Shown in pieces: positions 1 to 12,989 of a stretch of 64,000 bases of DNA. A model generated the notes under the pieces. That model saw only the letters and a program-made list of their open reading frames with translations, had not been told where the DNA came from and searched no databases. How positions within the stretch are numbered: the first letter of the stretch is position 1; each line of letters begins with the position of its first letter. This stretch comes from Torreya grandis. Its lineage: Eukaryota > Streptophyta > Pinopsida > Cupressales > Taxaceae. The stretch lies in the NCBI GenBank assembly GCA_037957365.1, contig JARHVA010000592.1, positions 1,873,501 to 1,937,500 of the forward strand, in the 5' to 3' direction. The position numbers and the translations under genes are program-made.

Positions 1-1517
1 CATACCAATCTCATAACCTCACTGTATACAGACCTCACTGAGCTAGACAAGTCAACTTGTGAGATTTTTTTTCAATATAACCATTGACCTCCAAAAATTA
101 TATCAAACATGATCATGTATTATAAGTCCTTAAAAACATATCCATTCACTTGTTTTCATCATCCTCCATCCATTTTTATACTTTTACTTGGTCAAATATG
201 ACCTCTACAATAAATATTTGAAAAACTAACACTTTCTTGTAGGGTCTACTCACACACATGACAACTCAACCACACTTGGAGGTGCCTGGGATAGTTGAAT
301 ACATGATCCAATAGTTTCTAGTCATTTGAGATCATTTTGGGTTGATTTTGAATAAGATATTTTAAATCAGGTCCTTGTTAGGGTTTTTAAATAGGTTTAA
401 CATAGGTTTTGGTGTTACGATTGTTCATAAAGGATTGTCAAGTTCCCATGCAATTATTACACGTGTTAATGAACACCTAAAATTCCTTTTTAGGTTTGCA
501 TGCCTTCATTTTGTGTACTCAAGAGACCTCAAAATCACTTTTCATGCCTTTTCTTGAAAACCATGACCTCAAATTGTATGAACACACTTGAAACAACATA
601 CCTCACCTTTGGTACTACTCACATAAACTCAAACACTCTAAAATCTGATCATGACCCCTCATTACGCTACACTCTTTGTCTTTGATCTCTAGACCTTGAC
701 CTGCAAATCACATTATGCCATGAAACTAAAATTCATTCCTCTTTCCATGTGCTCTCCACCTCACTCACATACTCAAGAAAACCATCTCATGCTTAAATAG
801 TGCCATACATCCTTCATATGTCTTGACAATGGATCATGAAGCCTCATTAGGCCAAAAAAAGTCTAGAAGTGGTCTAGTTGCATATTTGATCTATAGATCC
901 TACCCCTATAGTCTCACCCTAATATTTTCATGAGTGCTATAATGCCTCACATGCATTATTAAATAACCTTATACATATATTCATGCATGTGTGCACTCAT
1001 CTCACCAAGCCATCATACTCATACCTTCTCACAAGGTCTCTTTATGCTATGACTAGTGCCATAACTAGGATTTTTAAGCACTTGAAACTTGACAACTAAC
1101 CTTGAAACACTTATAAAATTATCTACACTTATCTTACATGATCACACAATGCCAAACAACCTATAATAATGTTGTGATTACTTTTTTCACCAAACTTCAC
1201 TATGCACACCTTCTCATAGGGTCTAGACTAGGATTCTCAAGACACCTTGTACTCAAGAACTAGTACTCAAACATGATTTAATGCTCACTTGACCTGAATC
1301 TTGGCATAAACCAATAGAAGAATCATGAGGTTGCCTTAAGATTATATTTTAATAGAGAGACATTAGGTTGCCTTAAAATTCTCTCTTATCACATGGATTC
1401 CTTATCACATCAAGCACACAGGCTCATACCTCAAAGACCACTCACCATGCATCTTCACCAGATGCACCTTGACATCAATGACATCAACCTTGACATTAAT
1501 GAAAACATTTATCAATG
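1..1517 (-). repeat. Element A 3' LTR, first ~1.5 kb (partial)
   Basis: Matches the 5' LTR portion at about 5870-7614 over its length. Shared landmarks include the direct neighbourhood of the motif CTAGACAAGTCAACTTGTGA (near 45 and 5910) and a run of short TTGACATCAA-type motifs close to the LTR start (near 1470 and 7565). On the minus strand the LTR begins at 1517, just after a purine tract. The rest of the LTR lies outside the window, so target-site duplication cannot be tested. Confidence 0.85.
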
Positions 1518-1530
1518 AAATCCCCTTTAT
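1518..1530 (-). other. Element A polypurine tract
   Basis: On the minus strand AAAGGGGATTT directly precedes the 3' LTR, the position expected for the plus-strand primer of an LTR retrotransposon. The equivalent site in copy D is AAAGGGGGA at 37856-37864. Further G-rich purine runs occur upstream in both copies. Confidence 0.7.
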
Positions 1531-2339
1531 CATTGATGGAAAAATATTCATTAATATGATCACTCTCATCTCTCCAAATCTGATCATTCCCCCTTCTTGA
1601 ACTTTCTCCTCCTTTGATATTAATGACAAAGGGTCTTCCACAAAATACCATCTAGAATCACACCTTATTGCAACAAAATCTCAACACACATGATATGAAA
1701 CATTACATGAACAAGATTCTCCCTTACTTCATGCATACCTCAGATCTCAAGACCACTCACCTTGTTCTTTTCATGACTAATATGACACAAATATTTGATC
1801 ACACACTAGGCCACCATATTCTTGTCATCAATTGAAGAATTAGGGACTCCCCCTTTGTCTTCACATCTTGAGATTTTTATGATTTTCAACAACTACACTT
1901 GGAGCTTATGAACAACTTGAATATCTCCCCCTCAAATGAAGCATCCACCATGCTTCTAATAACTAAAGAGTGTATCCATGAAGCCATATGGAGTTGACCC
2001 TTTCCATAGGGAACTAAAACAACACAAACTTAGAGGATTCCTAGATTTCCATGCTCTCAAAAGAGTGAATATCCTTTAGGATATTTTTAGGCTTGATTGA
2101 CACCTTAGGCTTGACTTCTTCATCAACTATTTGATCAATAATATGAGATAATAATAGACATTCTTGACATGATTTCACATTTAAAGTATACTTTGTCATA
2201 ACAAATAGTCCACTTGAGCTTGTAGACTAATCATGACTCACCTTTACTATATTTGGTTTCCACACATTTACTCACCTTCTCTCTTAAACTTTAGGGGCTT
2301 CAAACCTCTTATTTTGACTTGATGGCCTTCTAACTCTAT
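1531..2339 (-). other. Element A non-coding tail between gag and 3' LTR
   Basis: About 800 bp with no readable pol domain. On the minus strand it holds several GAGGGGGAGA and AAAGGGGGAG runs that look like extra polypurine tracts. It aligns with 37052-37867 of copy D, for example around 1850 versus 37330. The region where copia pol should be is simply missing in both copies. Confidence 0.65.
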
Positions 2340-4143
2340 TAGGAAAAAATATTACAATGTGTCCCATATTATTATAGTTGTAGCAAAAAATCTTATACAT
2401 ACCTCTTGACTAATGATTCCTTTCATAACCCCATGCATATTCAATTTTAGAGGGTCTTTTACACTCTCTTTCTCTATGACCAAAATGATTGCATGCAAAA
2501 CAATAACCATTGAATGAATTAGTATGCTTCATTGCATTAGGTTGTCTGATTGGTCTTTTCATGTTGACCTTCTTGTCTTCATTAGCTTTCTCCTTGACTT
2601 GAGCTACCTCCTTTTAGTCTTCTTTAAAACTAAGACTTGTCTTATCACTTGTAGACTTTTGAATACTCAAGATGTTATCTAGAGCATCAATACTCTTTTC
2701 AAAATTCATAAAGGTCTTAAAATCATTAGATGCTTGATATAACTTAACTTTCAACGATTAAATTTTAGTTTCATATCTAATGTATTCTTCCTCTTTCAAT
2801 TTTAGGTTAGTAGTGACTATCTCCATCTATGATTTAATCTAATTGTTGATCTCATGATACTCATGAGATGTGTTACTCAATCTTTCTTCAAATAAGCCAA
2901 TATGCTCTTCATTGTACTTAACTAATGATATTAGTTTGTGATTATTTCTTCTTTTAAACTTTAAATCCTCTAGATAACTCACCAATTCTACCTCAAGGTT
3001 CACCTCAACCTCTTCTTCATCATCAATAAAGCATTTCCCTTTTGAGCAACCCTCATTGTCTATTTATATAACCATAAATAAAATTTAATTATTTTCATTT
3101 TCATGTTCAATATTGTCATCATCACTATTAGATGTACTTGAGTCACTTAAATTAGATGAGTTATTATCTTATTTGGTATAGAAACTTCTCTTATTCTTGA
3201 ATGACCCTTTCCTACCTTCATACTTCTTGAAATATTTCTTGTTTTTATTAGTCTTATAGACCTTATTAACATCACCATGATGTTTATCATGTTCTTCATC
3301 ATGCTCAGTCTTATCCTTATTAGGACACTTAGATGAAAAGTGACCAATATTACCATAGTTGAAACATCTGAAAGGCAACTTACCCTTGTACTTACTAGAT
3401 CCAAACCTCAATTTCCTAGCAAACATAGTTATCAGTTCATCATCAACATCTCAACATACCTCATCCTTGACCTTCCTAGATTTTGAATTCTTCTCAGCTT
3501 TGAAAGTTTATTCCTTCTTGAGAGGCCTTCCTTCATTCATTATCATCTCATAGTTAGTTAAGATGCTATAAATCCCATCCATTTATATCTTGTCCAAATC
3601 TTGCATCTCTTCTACTGTAGACACCTTAGAATCAAACTTAAGAGTTAGTGATCTCAATACCTTTTGAATAATTATAGACTCTTTCTCTTCTTCTCCCAAT
3701 CCTCTAATGACATTGACAACTTCATTAATCTTCAACATGTAAGATGCAATGGTTTCATCTTCATTCATCTTCAGACTTTCAAACTATCTTAGTGGGTCTA
3801 CAACTTAACCATCTTCACCTTAGTGTCTCTTTCATAGATAGTATTCAATTTTTCCCATATAACTTTGTTGACTCAAAGTGCATCACCTTTGAAAACTCTA
3901 CCTTGATAGACCACATATAATGGCATTCATTGCCTTGGAATTGCTCTCACTTTTCTTCTTACTTGTTGCATCAGTTAGTGGTGTAATAGGTGGAGTGTAT
4001 CCATATATAACTAATTGACATATGTCATGTCCCATTGACATTAGATATGTCCTCATTATGATGCTCAAAAATACATAATTAGTCCCATTTAATAATGGAT
4101 CCTTACTATTAAAGAAACCACCTTGAGCTTGCTAACTAGCCAT
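2340..4143 (-). pseudogene. gag: Element A gag (copia type, three zinc knuckles), broken
   Basis: Structural protein of a Ty1/copia-type element; it would form the particle and bind RNA. From an ATG at 4143 the minus strand reads a copia gag: LLNGTNYVF near the start, an alpha-helical core with the motif NVIRGLGEEEKESI, then a lysine-rich stretch and three zinc-knuckle positions. Knuckle 1 (about 3374-3330) reads CFNYGNIGHFSSKC, so its second Cys is Tyr. Knuckle 2 (2514-2455) is an intact CFACNHFGHRERECK. Knuckle 3 (2389-2341) is CYNYNNMGHIVIFF, with two Cys lost. An acidic, serine-rich and coiled-coil-like region separates knuckles 1 and 2. Several in-frame stops and at least one frameshift (near 3900-3800) show it is a pseudogene. 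Confidence 0.8.
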
Positions 4144-4193
4144 CCTTGCTTCTAGGATCTCCTTTAGGCTATTAGGCCTACTCCAAAGGACCT

Positions 4194-4205
4194 GATCTGA
4201 TACCA
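4194..4205 (-). other. Element A primer-binding site (initiator tRNA-Met type)
   Basis: On the minus strand TGGTATCAGATC follows the 5' LTR end CCAACA after two T residues. This is one base from the common plant primer-binding site TGGTATCAGAGC, complementary to the 3' end of initiator tRNA-Met. Confidence 0.85.
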
Positions 4206-4207
4206 AA

Positions 4208-7200
4208 TGTTGGAAGAAAAATAATTAAGAGTGGGTGGGGTTTTCAATTCCTTCTTAGTATTCATGAGCCATCACATCAACATATAGATCAAGTAATGTA
4301 TTAACAAACACCCATACAAGAATGAAATAAGATTACACAAGATGAGAAACCCTCAATGGGAATAATACACACTAATCCTTGTAAATATACTATAGCCTTA
4401 TAAGTCAAAATATCATAGTTTAGTCAAGCACCAACTTCACATGGAGCACCAACCCCAACTAACTAAGCACTAACCCAACTAGGTTTTAGCAAGCACCAAC
4501 TTGAAAGGAAACACCAACCCCTAGATAACTCAGCACTAAATTAGCCACATAATTTATTTTATCACCTTTATAACACCTTATTTCTCAACCAAATGATGAT
4601 TAACACCTCTTCATCTCTTCACCCTCTTATTCCTCTCAAACTGCCTTCTAGGTCTCTTCACTTAATTAGTTTTCTTCAAGGTTGATTAGGTCATATGACC
4701 TTAATCCTCATATGCAAACACACTTTTAGATCTTCATTATAGATCCTATACAATCCTATGATGGTCTGTAAGACCTCCTTTTGCTCACAATGTGTGATCT
4801 CATTCCCATACTCTAATCTTACTTCAAATAGGCCTAAAATTGCCTTGTATATATATCATTTCTTATTCATATACCTCTTGGTCAACTAATCACCCTTAAA
4901 TTCTTAGGTCAACCATGAAATAGATCTTAGGACATATCATAAATATTAATCAAACAATATTTGAGTCTTTTTAGGTCTGACATATCTCAATTAGGCCTTA
5001 TTTCATCTTTAGGTCTCATGGAGACCTAATCCCATTAGGTCTACTTTAAGACACATTACACTTTGAATTCTTTGGAAAAATTTAAAACTCCACACATGGA
5101 AAAGACATATAATATAATAATAAAATATACATCTAATAATATCATCTAGGTTCCATAACACCTTTTGGGTCCAATCACCACTTGAAGCACATCATTAGTA
5201 CTGTTCACAGTTAGGCCTGTGAACCTATATAAAGTCTATACAAAAAAACGAAGCATGTACAAAATTTAGTCACATAACTATGTCAATAAATTATATGGAT
5301 ATAAACTCCATGAAATTTAAAACATCACCATGTTATTTAGACTTCACAACTTATGGAAAAAGAACTCAAATATTTTTCTGCAAACAACCCACTCAAAACT
5401 ACTTGAACACTCCAAAACCCAATCATGAACAAATTGATCTTCAACATATAAAATAATGCTTCTCATGATCACAAGGTATAATGTCAAATATTAGTCTTGT
5501 AGACCAATATTTTATCCTCACTACACACAGTCAAACCAGAACCAGACAAGCCATTTTGGATTCAATATTTCAACCTTTTATCCTAAATTAAAATATTTTA
5601 AAAAGAATTAAAATTAATTTAAAATCATAAAAATAAAAACCATAGACATTATATACATCAACTCATGGAATATAATCTCAAACTCATCACTGCAATTTGC
5701 TTTCCCAAAACATGCAGTTTACCTTAAAGCATAGTCATGGTGACTCAGACCTTTAACACCTATGTAGACATATTAAATTAATTATGATGCATGTAGATGA
5801 TCCTATGATATGATTAAAATATTATCATATATAAATATAATATGGTCAAATAGAAATATTGGTCTTGTAGACCAATCTCACAACCTCACTATACATAAAC
5901 CTCACAAAGCTAGACAAGTCAACTTGTGAGCAACTTTTTCACTGTAACCATTGACCTCAAAAACTTATATAAAACATGAGAATGTATAAAATTTCTTTAA
6001 AAACATCTTCATACACTTTTTTTCATAACTATTTCATGATAACACATCCCTAATCATCTTCTCATTGTTGCTTGGATTTCTCATTGTTTTCATCATTAGG
6101 CCTATTAAGAAATGGCTAATTTGGATGACCAATTTAGCATATTTAAGGGATTTAAATTATCTAAAAAACTTTATGGATATGAGATATGAGTCTCAAACTT
6201 CATCTTCCATCTATTTTCATACTTTGACTTGGTCAAATTTGACTACTACAACAAATTTTTGAGAAACTAACACTTTCCTGAAGGGTCTACTCACACACCT
6301 AACAACTCAATCACACCTAGAGGTTCCTAGGAGAGTTGAATACATGATAAAATAGTTTGTATATTTATTTGAGACCATTTTGGTCCATTTTAAACAATAT
6401 ATTTTACATTGAGTCCTTGTTAGGGTTTTAAAGAGGTTTAATATATGTTTTGGTGTTAATGATTATTCATAAAGGATTGCCCCTTAAATCCAAAACCAAT
6501 GATTATTTTTCTTAGATATGACCCTTACCCATATATCATTAACATATAAATTTCCCATTTAGATGTTACACATTCTAATGAACACCTAAAATTTCTTATT
6601 GGGTTTGTATGCTCTCATTTTATGTACACGAGATACATCAAAACCACTTTTTATGGCTTTTCTTGTAAACCATGACCTCAAAATTCATAAAAATACTTGA
6701 AAAAACATACCTAACCTATTAAAATGCTTACATAATCTCAAAAACTCTAAAATCTGATCATGACCCCTCCTTAGATCACATTCTTTCTCTTTGCTCTCTA
6801 GACCTTGACCTACAAATGACATTAGGCCTTGAAACTGACCATCATACCTCTTTCCATGTGCTCTCCACCTCACTCACATACTCAAGTAACCTCTATCATG
6901 ATTAAATAATGTAATACATCCTTCATATGTATTGACAATGGATCATGATGCCTCATTATTCCAAGCAAGGTCTAGAAGTGGTCTAGTTTAATAAATCTTA
7001 CTCCTGTAGGCTCACCCTGAGATTCTCATGACTGATCCAATTCCTCACATGCATGTTCAATAAACCTTATACATACATTCATTCTTATGTGCACTCATAT
7101 CACCAAGCCATAATACTCATACCTTCTCATAAGGTCTCTTCATCTATGACTAGTGCCATGACTAGAATTCTTAAGCACTTAAAACTTGACAACTGATCTT

Positions 7201-7614
7201 TAAACACTTTTGAAAGTACCTACACTTATCTTATATTATCACACAATGACAAACAACCACTCACAATATTATTATTACTTACTTAACCAAACTTCACTAT
7301 TCACACCTTCTCACAGGGTCTAGACTAGGCTTCTCAAGACACCTTGTACTCAATAACTAGTACTCAAACATGCTTTGATGCTCACTTGACATGAACTTTG
7401 ACATCAACCAAAAAAATAATAATTAGGTTTCCTTCAAATTCTCTCTCAATAGAGAGACATAAGGTTAAATTAAAATTATCTCTTATCACATGGTTTCCTT
7501 GTCACATCAAGCACACATGCTCATACCTCAAAGACCATTCACCATGCATCTTCACCAGATGCACCTTGACATCAACGATATCAACCTTGACATTAATGAA
7601 AACACTTATAAACA
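4208..7614 (-). repeat. Element A 5' LTR, about 3.4 kb
   Basis: On the minus strand it runs from TGTTTATAAG at 7614 to CCAACA at 4208, right before the primer-binding site. It is homologous to the 3.1-kb LTR of copy D. It contains a TATA-like box conserved in all three full or partial D/A LTRs. No coding capacity is evident; short open frames inside it are not conserved with D. At 3407 bp the LTR is longer than the internal region of its own element. Confidence 0.8.
4843..4855 (-). promoter_or_regulatory. TATA-like box in element A LTR
   Basis: TATATATACAAGG on the minus strand. The identical 13-mer occurs in both LTRs of D (34201-34213 and 56409-56421) at the corresponding place, which supports a promoter role in U3. 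The start site cannot be seen directly. Confidence 0.5.
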
Positions 7615-8273
7615 CATATTTTTCACTATACCACCTATCCCAAAAAAGTCATGAATAATACATTGATCATGATCCTTTTTATGGCCAAGAAATAATGTGA
7701 ATGGATGATCTCTCCATGTGAACATTCCTAATTTCCATATCTAGTGTGTTTAAGTGTGGTTTTTAAGTCCACCATCTCACTCATAAAAAGAAAAATGGGC
7801 TAGTTCTTTCCTTTTTTGGCTTGAAGAAAGGATTTATAATCTCCCTTTATGAACAAAAAGGGGTAGATCTTGGATTGAATTTAGGATATGAACATAGTTA
7901 TTATCCACTAAAAACTCCATGATTTATGTAAAATTGTAACTAAATATAAGACTTACAAGTATACTTACAAAGCAAACATGACCTATTTGAATTTGTAGTG
8001 CACTTCAATGGAACATGGTTGATAGGTCATTACATCATTTAAAAATCATGTACTTTATAGTCACCATATGTTGACCTAGTCGAGTGCACCTATAAAATCA
8101 TAAAATTCATTTATCTTAAATGTAATCACATTACAATTCTTCTTGTCATCACTTTTAGGTGCACTTAGATAGGATATTGAGACTGCAAGGTGTTTGCAAG
8201 AATATCAGTCATGATTGCATAACTAGATATGGAAAATATTTTACTTTATAAGTACTCTCAAGTGGATCAAGAT
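7615..8273. other. Intergenic DNA between elements A and B
   Basis: AT-rich sequence with no recognisable gene. Its right part (about 8050-8220) has weak similarity to the degenerate ~194-bp repeat at 24815-25240, as expected if B landed inside that repeat field. It ends in AAGAT at the B insertion point. Confidence 0.5.
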
Positions 8274-11097
8274 TATAACATCCCCATTGAGATCTACCTA
8301 GAAATATGTGATTTTTTGTAATTTAAAGCATATATACTATAAATAGATTACATCACGTGAATCTAACCAGTGATCATATAAAATACTCTAAGTGAGATAA
8401 TTGTAAATGAGGTATACAACATCATACATCTCTGATCACTATCCATCATAAGAAACACATCACAATATAAATATAAAAAGTAATTACAATAAACCAGCCA
8501 TAACTGATACATGCCTACAACCACTACTATTAATGTATAATGAATAAGTAATTACAACTCTTCATGATAATTTTTTAATAATAAATATAGTAAAAAATAA
8601 TGTACATTTATAAGATACATGGCTTTTCCAAGCATAGTTTTTCAAACTCTAGTATCTATGGCAATCTCAAGTGTCATCTGCAAGTAAGTACTATTATGGA
8701 GAGGGAGAGTATCATGTAAAAAATTTCCACACCAACTAGAGACCAATGATCCCCCACATTTATCCCATCAATGAATGACCCTCCCTTCATAGATGATTAG
8801 ATAGTGATGGTGTGAGAATCCAAAGAGAAAAGCTAATACCCATGTGCTATATGATTTATAAATCTAAACATACAATGTATCATAAAAAACCTATTTTATT
8901 AAAAGATATCACACAAACATGTAAATCATACTCATGAAATGATAATGTCTCACTAAACATACTTTGGCTAAAGTTTTCAAGAATAATAAATAATAGTGAT
9001 TCATAGACCAGTCAAAATTTATACACACCACTTGATCGGATTGTCTTTATCTGGCATTGTGATGCTAATAAGCCAGTGAAATCCATTTCACTCCTTACTC
9101 AGTATCAACAATGTGATATTGGTTAAAATAATATAACCAAAAGATTCATATAATTTACATCCTACTAACAATCATATCACATAACATGTTAAGCATAGGA
9201 TAATTTAAAAATACACATTTATTCCATCAAACATACAAATGAATCTCACATTATTATCAATCTCATACTAGAAATAATGACTATAGTTTATACCACCTAG
9301 GTAAAATACACTTTTAACTATAGATTATAATTACCACAATTAATTTTCAACATACTACACCCTATGATAACCTATATTATCATAGTCTAGTGTTTTTAAA
9401 CATAACTACTAAGTACCACAACTAGTCTAATAAAGTAGTCATAAATCTATGGAAACATAAATTCTATTCAAGCAACTAGATATAATAAAGAAAGTCTCAA
9501 TTCACATGAAAAATAGAATACTCCACTCTAGCATTTGTTATACTTTTATGGGTTTGAATGTACACATTCATAAAGCTCTATTATACATAATTCTTTAAGA
9601 TAGTTTATAACCATCTATGGAACTATAACCATAATTACACAGCCCTAGTACATGTATATTCTAATGGTCACCTTTATACCTATATTTCACATTAAGCATA
9701 CCATTATTAGTTTATAAGTATGTAGCTTATTATAATGTTAAATCCACACCACGTGTTTTGATTTACAAGATATATATAATAACTAAACTCATGCATACCA
9801 TAATGAAGACTACATTGATTTCTTTATCCTTCACATGTCTCATTAAAACAATTGTAGGAATCTCGATATACTTATCACATAGATACACCTCTAGTTGTTA
9901 ATATTCCCAAGTAAGGTTTTTATGAGTTTTTTCAAAAAGTTATAATATCTAATATATTTACTATCATTTATAAGTCCAACAATTATCCTTAGTCAATTTT
10001 GAGGTTTATATATTTTTTCTCTATCAACTTAATTATGACTCCTCAATATCCATGGTTTCTTATAGGTGGTTAGGTTTATTACCCTACATCTTATTATGAG
10101 ATCTATTTCCATCGATCCCTATAGATCCATCGATCCCTTTGCATGAACTCTTTTCATATTCAAATAGATACCTATGTATAAGTATATTTATATTGATACA
10201 CATCTCAAAGTGCTTTTATAAGCTTTATATATAACTAGGAGTTTCTAAATCCTCCTAAGCATACTACCAATCATCTACACTACTCATTACATTCATATGC
10301 TTTTTATAATAGACCATAAAGCATATATAACCTATTAAAAGTGAGGGAGGATACATTAAGTTATTTTTACTTTTTAAACAAAAACTATGTTTTACTTAGA
10401 ATGGTAGCTTGAAGTATGGCACTAAGAATTTTACTATATATTTTTTTAAGATAAGAAGTCAGAGTAAATCACTCCAACTAATTTTTTTCATAAAAGAGAG
10501 ATAAAAAATCACTATTTAGGAGGCTCCATCCCATATATATATATCTTCTATTTTTAACAAATTAAAGATCAATTTAACATTTAGCTATTTAATCTATCAG
10601 ACATAATGAGTATATATTTTTTTCTTACACACACACACACACATTCATTAGAAGCAGGATCACACAGTTATGGTGCCAATTAAAACATCAATCAATAATG
10701 TATTAACCAATTTCTATAGTCATCATATACCTATCTTTAATTTGCTTGTATGCTTATAGATCACCCTATCCTGATGGCTGAAGATCGCCATACATAGTAT
10801 GCATCACCTAGGCATCTTATTAAACCTTTAGTGTGTTGTCTAATGTATAGCATTAGATACTATCCCTCTTCTATTTATCCTTATAACTATATGATATCTA
10901 TATATACTATTTATACCATTTTAAATTGTAGTGGTTTGCAAAAATATGTTAATATAGTCTCTATTTTTTGTTATAGCACCTAAAAATTAGTAAGTGTTCA
11001 AAGGCTTTTATATTTTTGTATTATCATGAAATTAAATGGTTTCACTTATAAATAGAATTTTAGATTGTTTTACTTAGGTGAAATAATACTATTCCTA

Positions 11098-11099
<2 letters not shown>

Positions 11100-11143
<44 letters not shown>
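11100..11143. repeat. (CA)n microsatellite in B 3' LTR
   Basis: An uninterrupted CA run of about 22 units. It sits at the LTR position where the 5' LTR has its expanded CA/TA block (22855-23372). A shorter CA run occurs at 10629-10643. Confidence 0.95.
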
Positions 11144-11146
<3 letters not shown>

Positions 11147-11166
11147 AGATATGCACTAAAATAGTT

Positions 11167-11244
11167 CAACAGCTTGAGAGTATGAAATTTCACGTAGTAG
11201 AGTGATCAATTTACTGTATGTGATTTAAATTACTAAGATTATGG

Positions 11245-11310
<66 letters not shown>

Positions 11311-11404
11311 ATATGTATATATATTGCCATAATCTTAGTAATTTAAATCACATACAGTAAATTGATCACTCTACTACGTGAAATTTCATACTCTCAGGCT
11401 GTTG
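11167..11404. repeat. 78-bp inverted repeat flanking (TA)n in B 3' LTR
   Basis: Left arm 11167-11244 and right arm 11327-11404 are reverse complements with a single mismatch by eye (A/G near the outer end). Between them lies a TA run of about 80 bp with a few TG variants. The 5' LTR of the same element has only the right-arm version (about 23459-23535). The left arm is therefore probably a secondary inverted duplication and not part of the original LTR. Confidence 0.95.
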
Positions 11405-12583
11405 AATGGATTTTGGTTTTATAGGCAGTCTCTATGTTCCATATGTGACCATAATGGTTTATAATTCTCAATTGAATGTGCACCCCAAACCTCTAAAATC
11501 GTATAAATATTTTATAGATAGTTTTCAACCGAGAGTTTTTACATGAACATACACTAGAATTGAATGCATTGCCTACTTGGTAAATTATGTTGATGATATT
11601 TTTGTCCCTTAACCTCACTTCCTCTCCAATCTCTTCTAAACACCACTCCTATGTGTGTCCTTTTTGAGCTACGCCTTTTCTTTCCACCACCTTTGTATCT
11701 CTTTTTTCTCTTTTTTCATATTCTATATAAAATGATAAAGGGCATAGTCTTTTTCTTTAAAATATTTTTCTCTTTATTTTATTTTATTTTTTCTTTGTTT
11801 TTGTTAATATATTATGTATTTATTTCTTTTAATTTTTATTAAATCTAGACCTTTCCCTTTTTATTTATTTATTTATTGTTTTTTTAATTTTCTTCTTCTT
11901 TTTCCATTTTTTCCTCCCACTTGGCAATTTCCAAATTTTATTATTTTAACATAAATTATAAAAAGTTGTAATTTTACTAATTTAATTAGCATCCTCCTAA
12001 TGCCATAAAAATTTAATGGTAATTTCATAAATTAATAATCTGTATTTAATCTAATCATGTTAATCACGTAAAACAAGTTCCAAAAACCATTAAAACTATA
12101 CTAGCAAATCATGACAAATAATTATTTAATGCAAGCAGAAATAAACACATTATGCAAACTATTTATTATATATTATAACATGTGCTAGTTAATGTGGTGT
12201 GTGTAGGGTTCTAGTCAATTTCTCTATCATCCTCCAACGTCTTGATCTACGTCACCCTCTTCGATGATTACTCTCCTCTGGCATGCTCTGAGAGATGAGT
12301 TATCTTGCATCAACCTCACAACAAGTAGGTAGTTAGATCATTACATCATGATATACATACATTATAAATTATAGTTGAAATAAAAAATCAACATGTTCTT
12401 AAGGTAAACACATACACTACAACTAGCTCATAGCAATATAAACATGTAACTTAAGCAATATTTTACTGTCCCATAACAACATATAACTCAAAGCTTAATC
12501 AAAATTAACCAAATTAAATGTGTCAACTATAAATATCCATAGATAATCAAATATTTTACTTAGTGAAGAATCATGATGTAACA

Positions 12584-12597
12584 TCCTTCCCCCTAAA
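12584..12597 (-). other. Element B polypurine tract
   Basis: On the minus strand TTTAGGGGGAAGGA directly precedes the 3' LTR start TGTTACA. This is the expected plus-strand primer. Confidence 0.85.
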
Positions 12598-12989
12598 GCT
12601 AGTCATCATCCCGAATGACTCTTATTCAAACACAAGTTTTAAATTAAAATATTGTTCAACAAAAAAATAACAAAATATAATAGTATCAAATCAAGTAAAT
12701 AAATGTGAAAATATCCTATAAAACTCATCATTATCCTTCCAATTAGAAATATCCTCAAAGTATTGATCCTACTGGACCTTTCATTGTGACATCTCTATCA
12801 TGCAAATGAAGTTTGTGAGTGTCAATTACCTTGATGAGTTCTATCATGACCACCCCAAGATCTAGAATCTACAAAACATTTCAATCTAACACATGTGTAG
12901 GATCAACTATATACTTTTTAAGATAAGAAACATAGAAGATATTATGTAATAGAGATAATGATGATCTCAATATTGGTCACTTATAACAC

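Larger units (their letters stand above)
1..7614 (-). mobile_element. Element A: gag-only Ty1/copia-type LTR retrotransposon, 3' LTR cut by window start
   Basis: Read on the minus strand the order is 5' LTR (7614 to 4208), primer-binding site (4205-4194), gag (4143 to about 2340), a non-coding tail with purine runs, a polypurine tract and the start of the 3' LTR (1517 to 1). The stretch 1-1517 matches 5870-7614, which identifies the two LTRs. The internal region is only about 2.7 kb and I find no protease, reverse transcriptase, RNase H or integrase in it. A second copy with the same design lies at 31728-56538 (D). Coding parts are broken by in-frame stops, so the element is dead. This resembles the TR-GAG class of non-autonomous retrotransposons (inference), but with unusually long LTRs. 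Confidence 0.85.
8274..12583 (-). repeat. Element B 3' LTR, 4310 bp
   Basis: Aligns with 19851-24691 along its length, for example 8279-8560 versus 19855-20140 and 12200-12583 versus 24300-24691. It starts on the minus strand with TGTTACATCATGA right after the polypurine tract. It contains (CA)n at 11100-11143 and a 156-bp inverted repeat around (TA)n at 11167-11404. It is about 530 bp shorter than the 5' LTR, mostly because the microsatellite-rich block differs. Confidence 0.9.

Noticed and set aside
11167..11404. MITE or microRNA precursor
   Set aside because: No target-site duplication and arms derive from the LTR itself. A one-mismatch fold-back with a TA loop is better explained by inverted duplication.
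12780..12870. Chromodomain at the end of B's integrase
   Set aside because: The translation (LIKVIDTHKLHLHDRDVT) has no convincing aromatic cage or TWE motif, so I did not call it.
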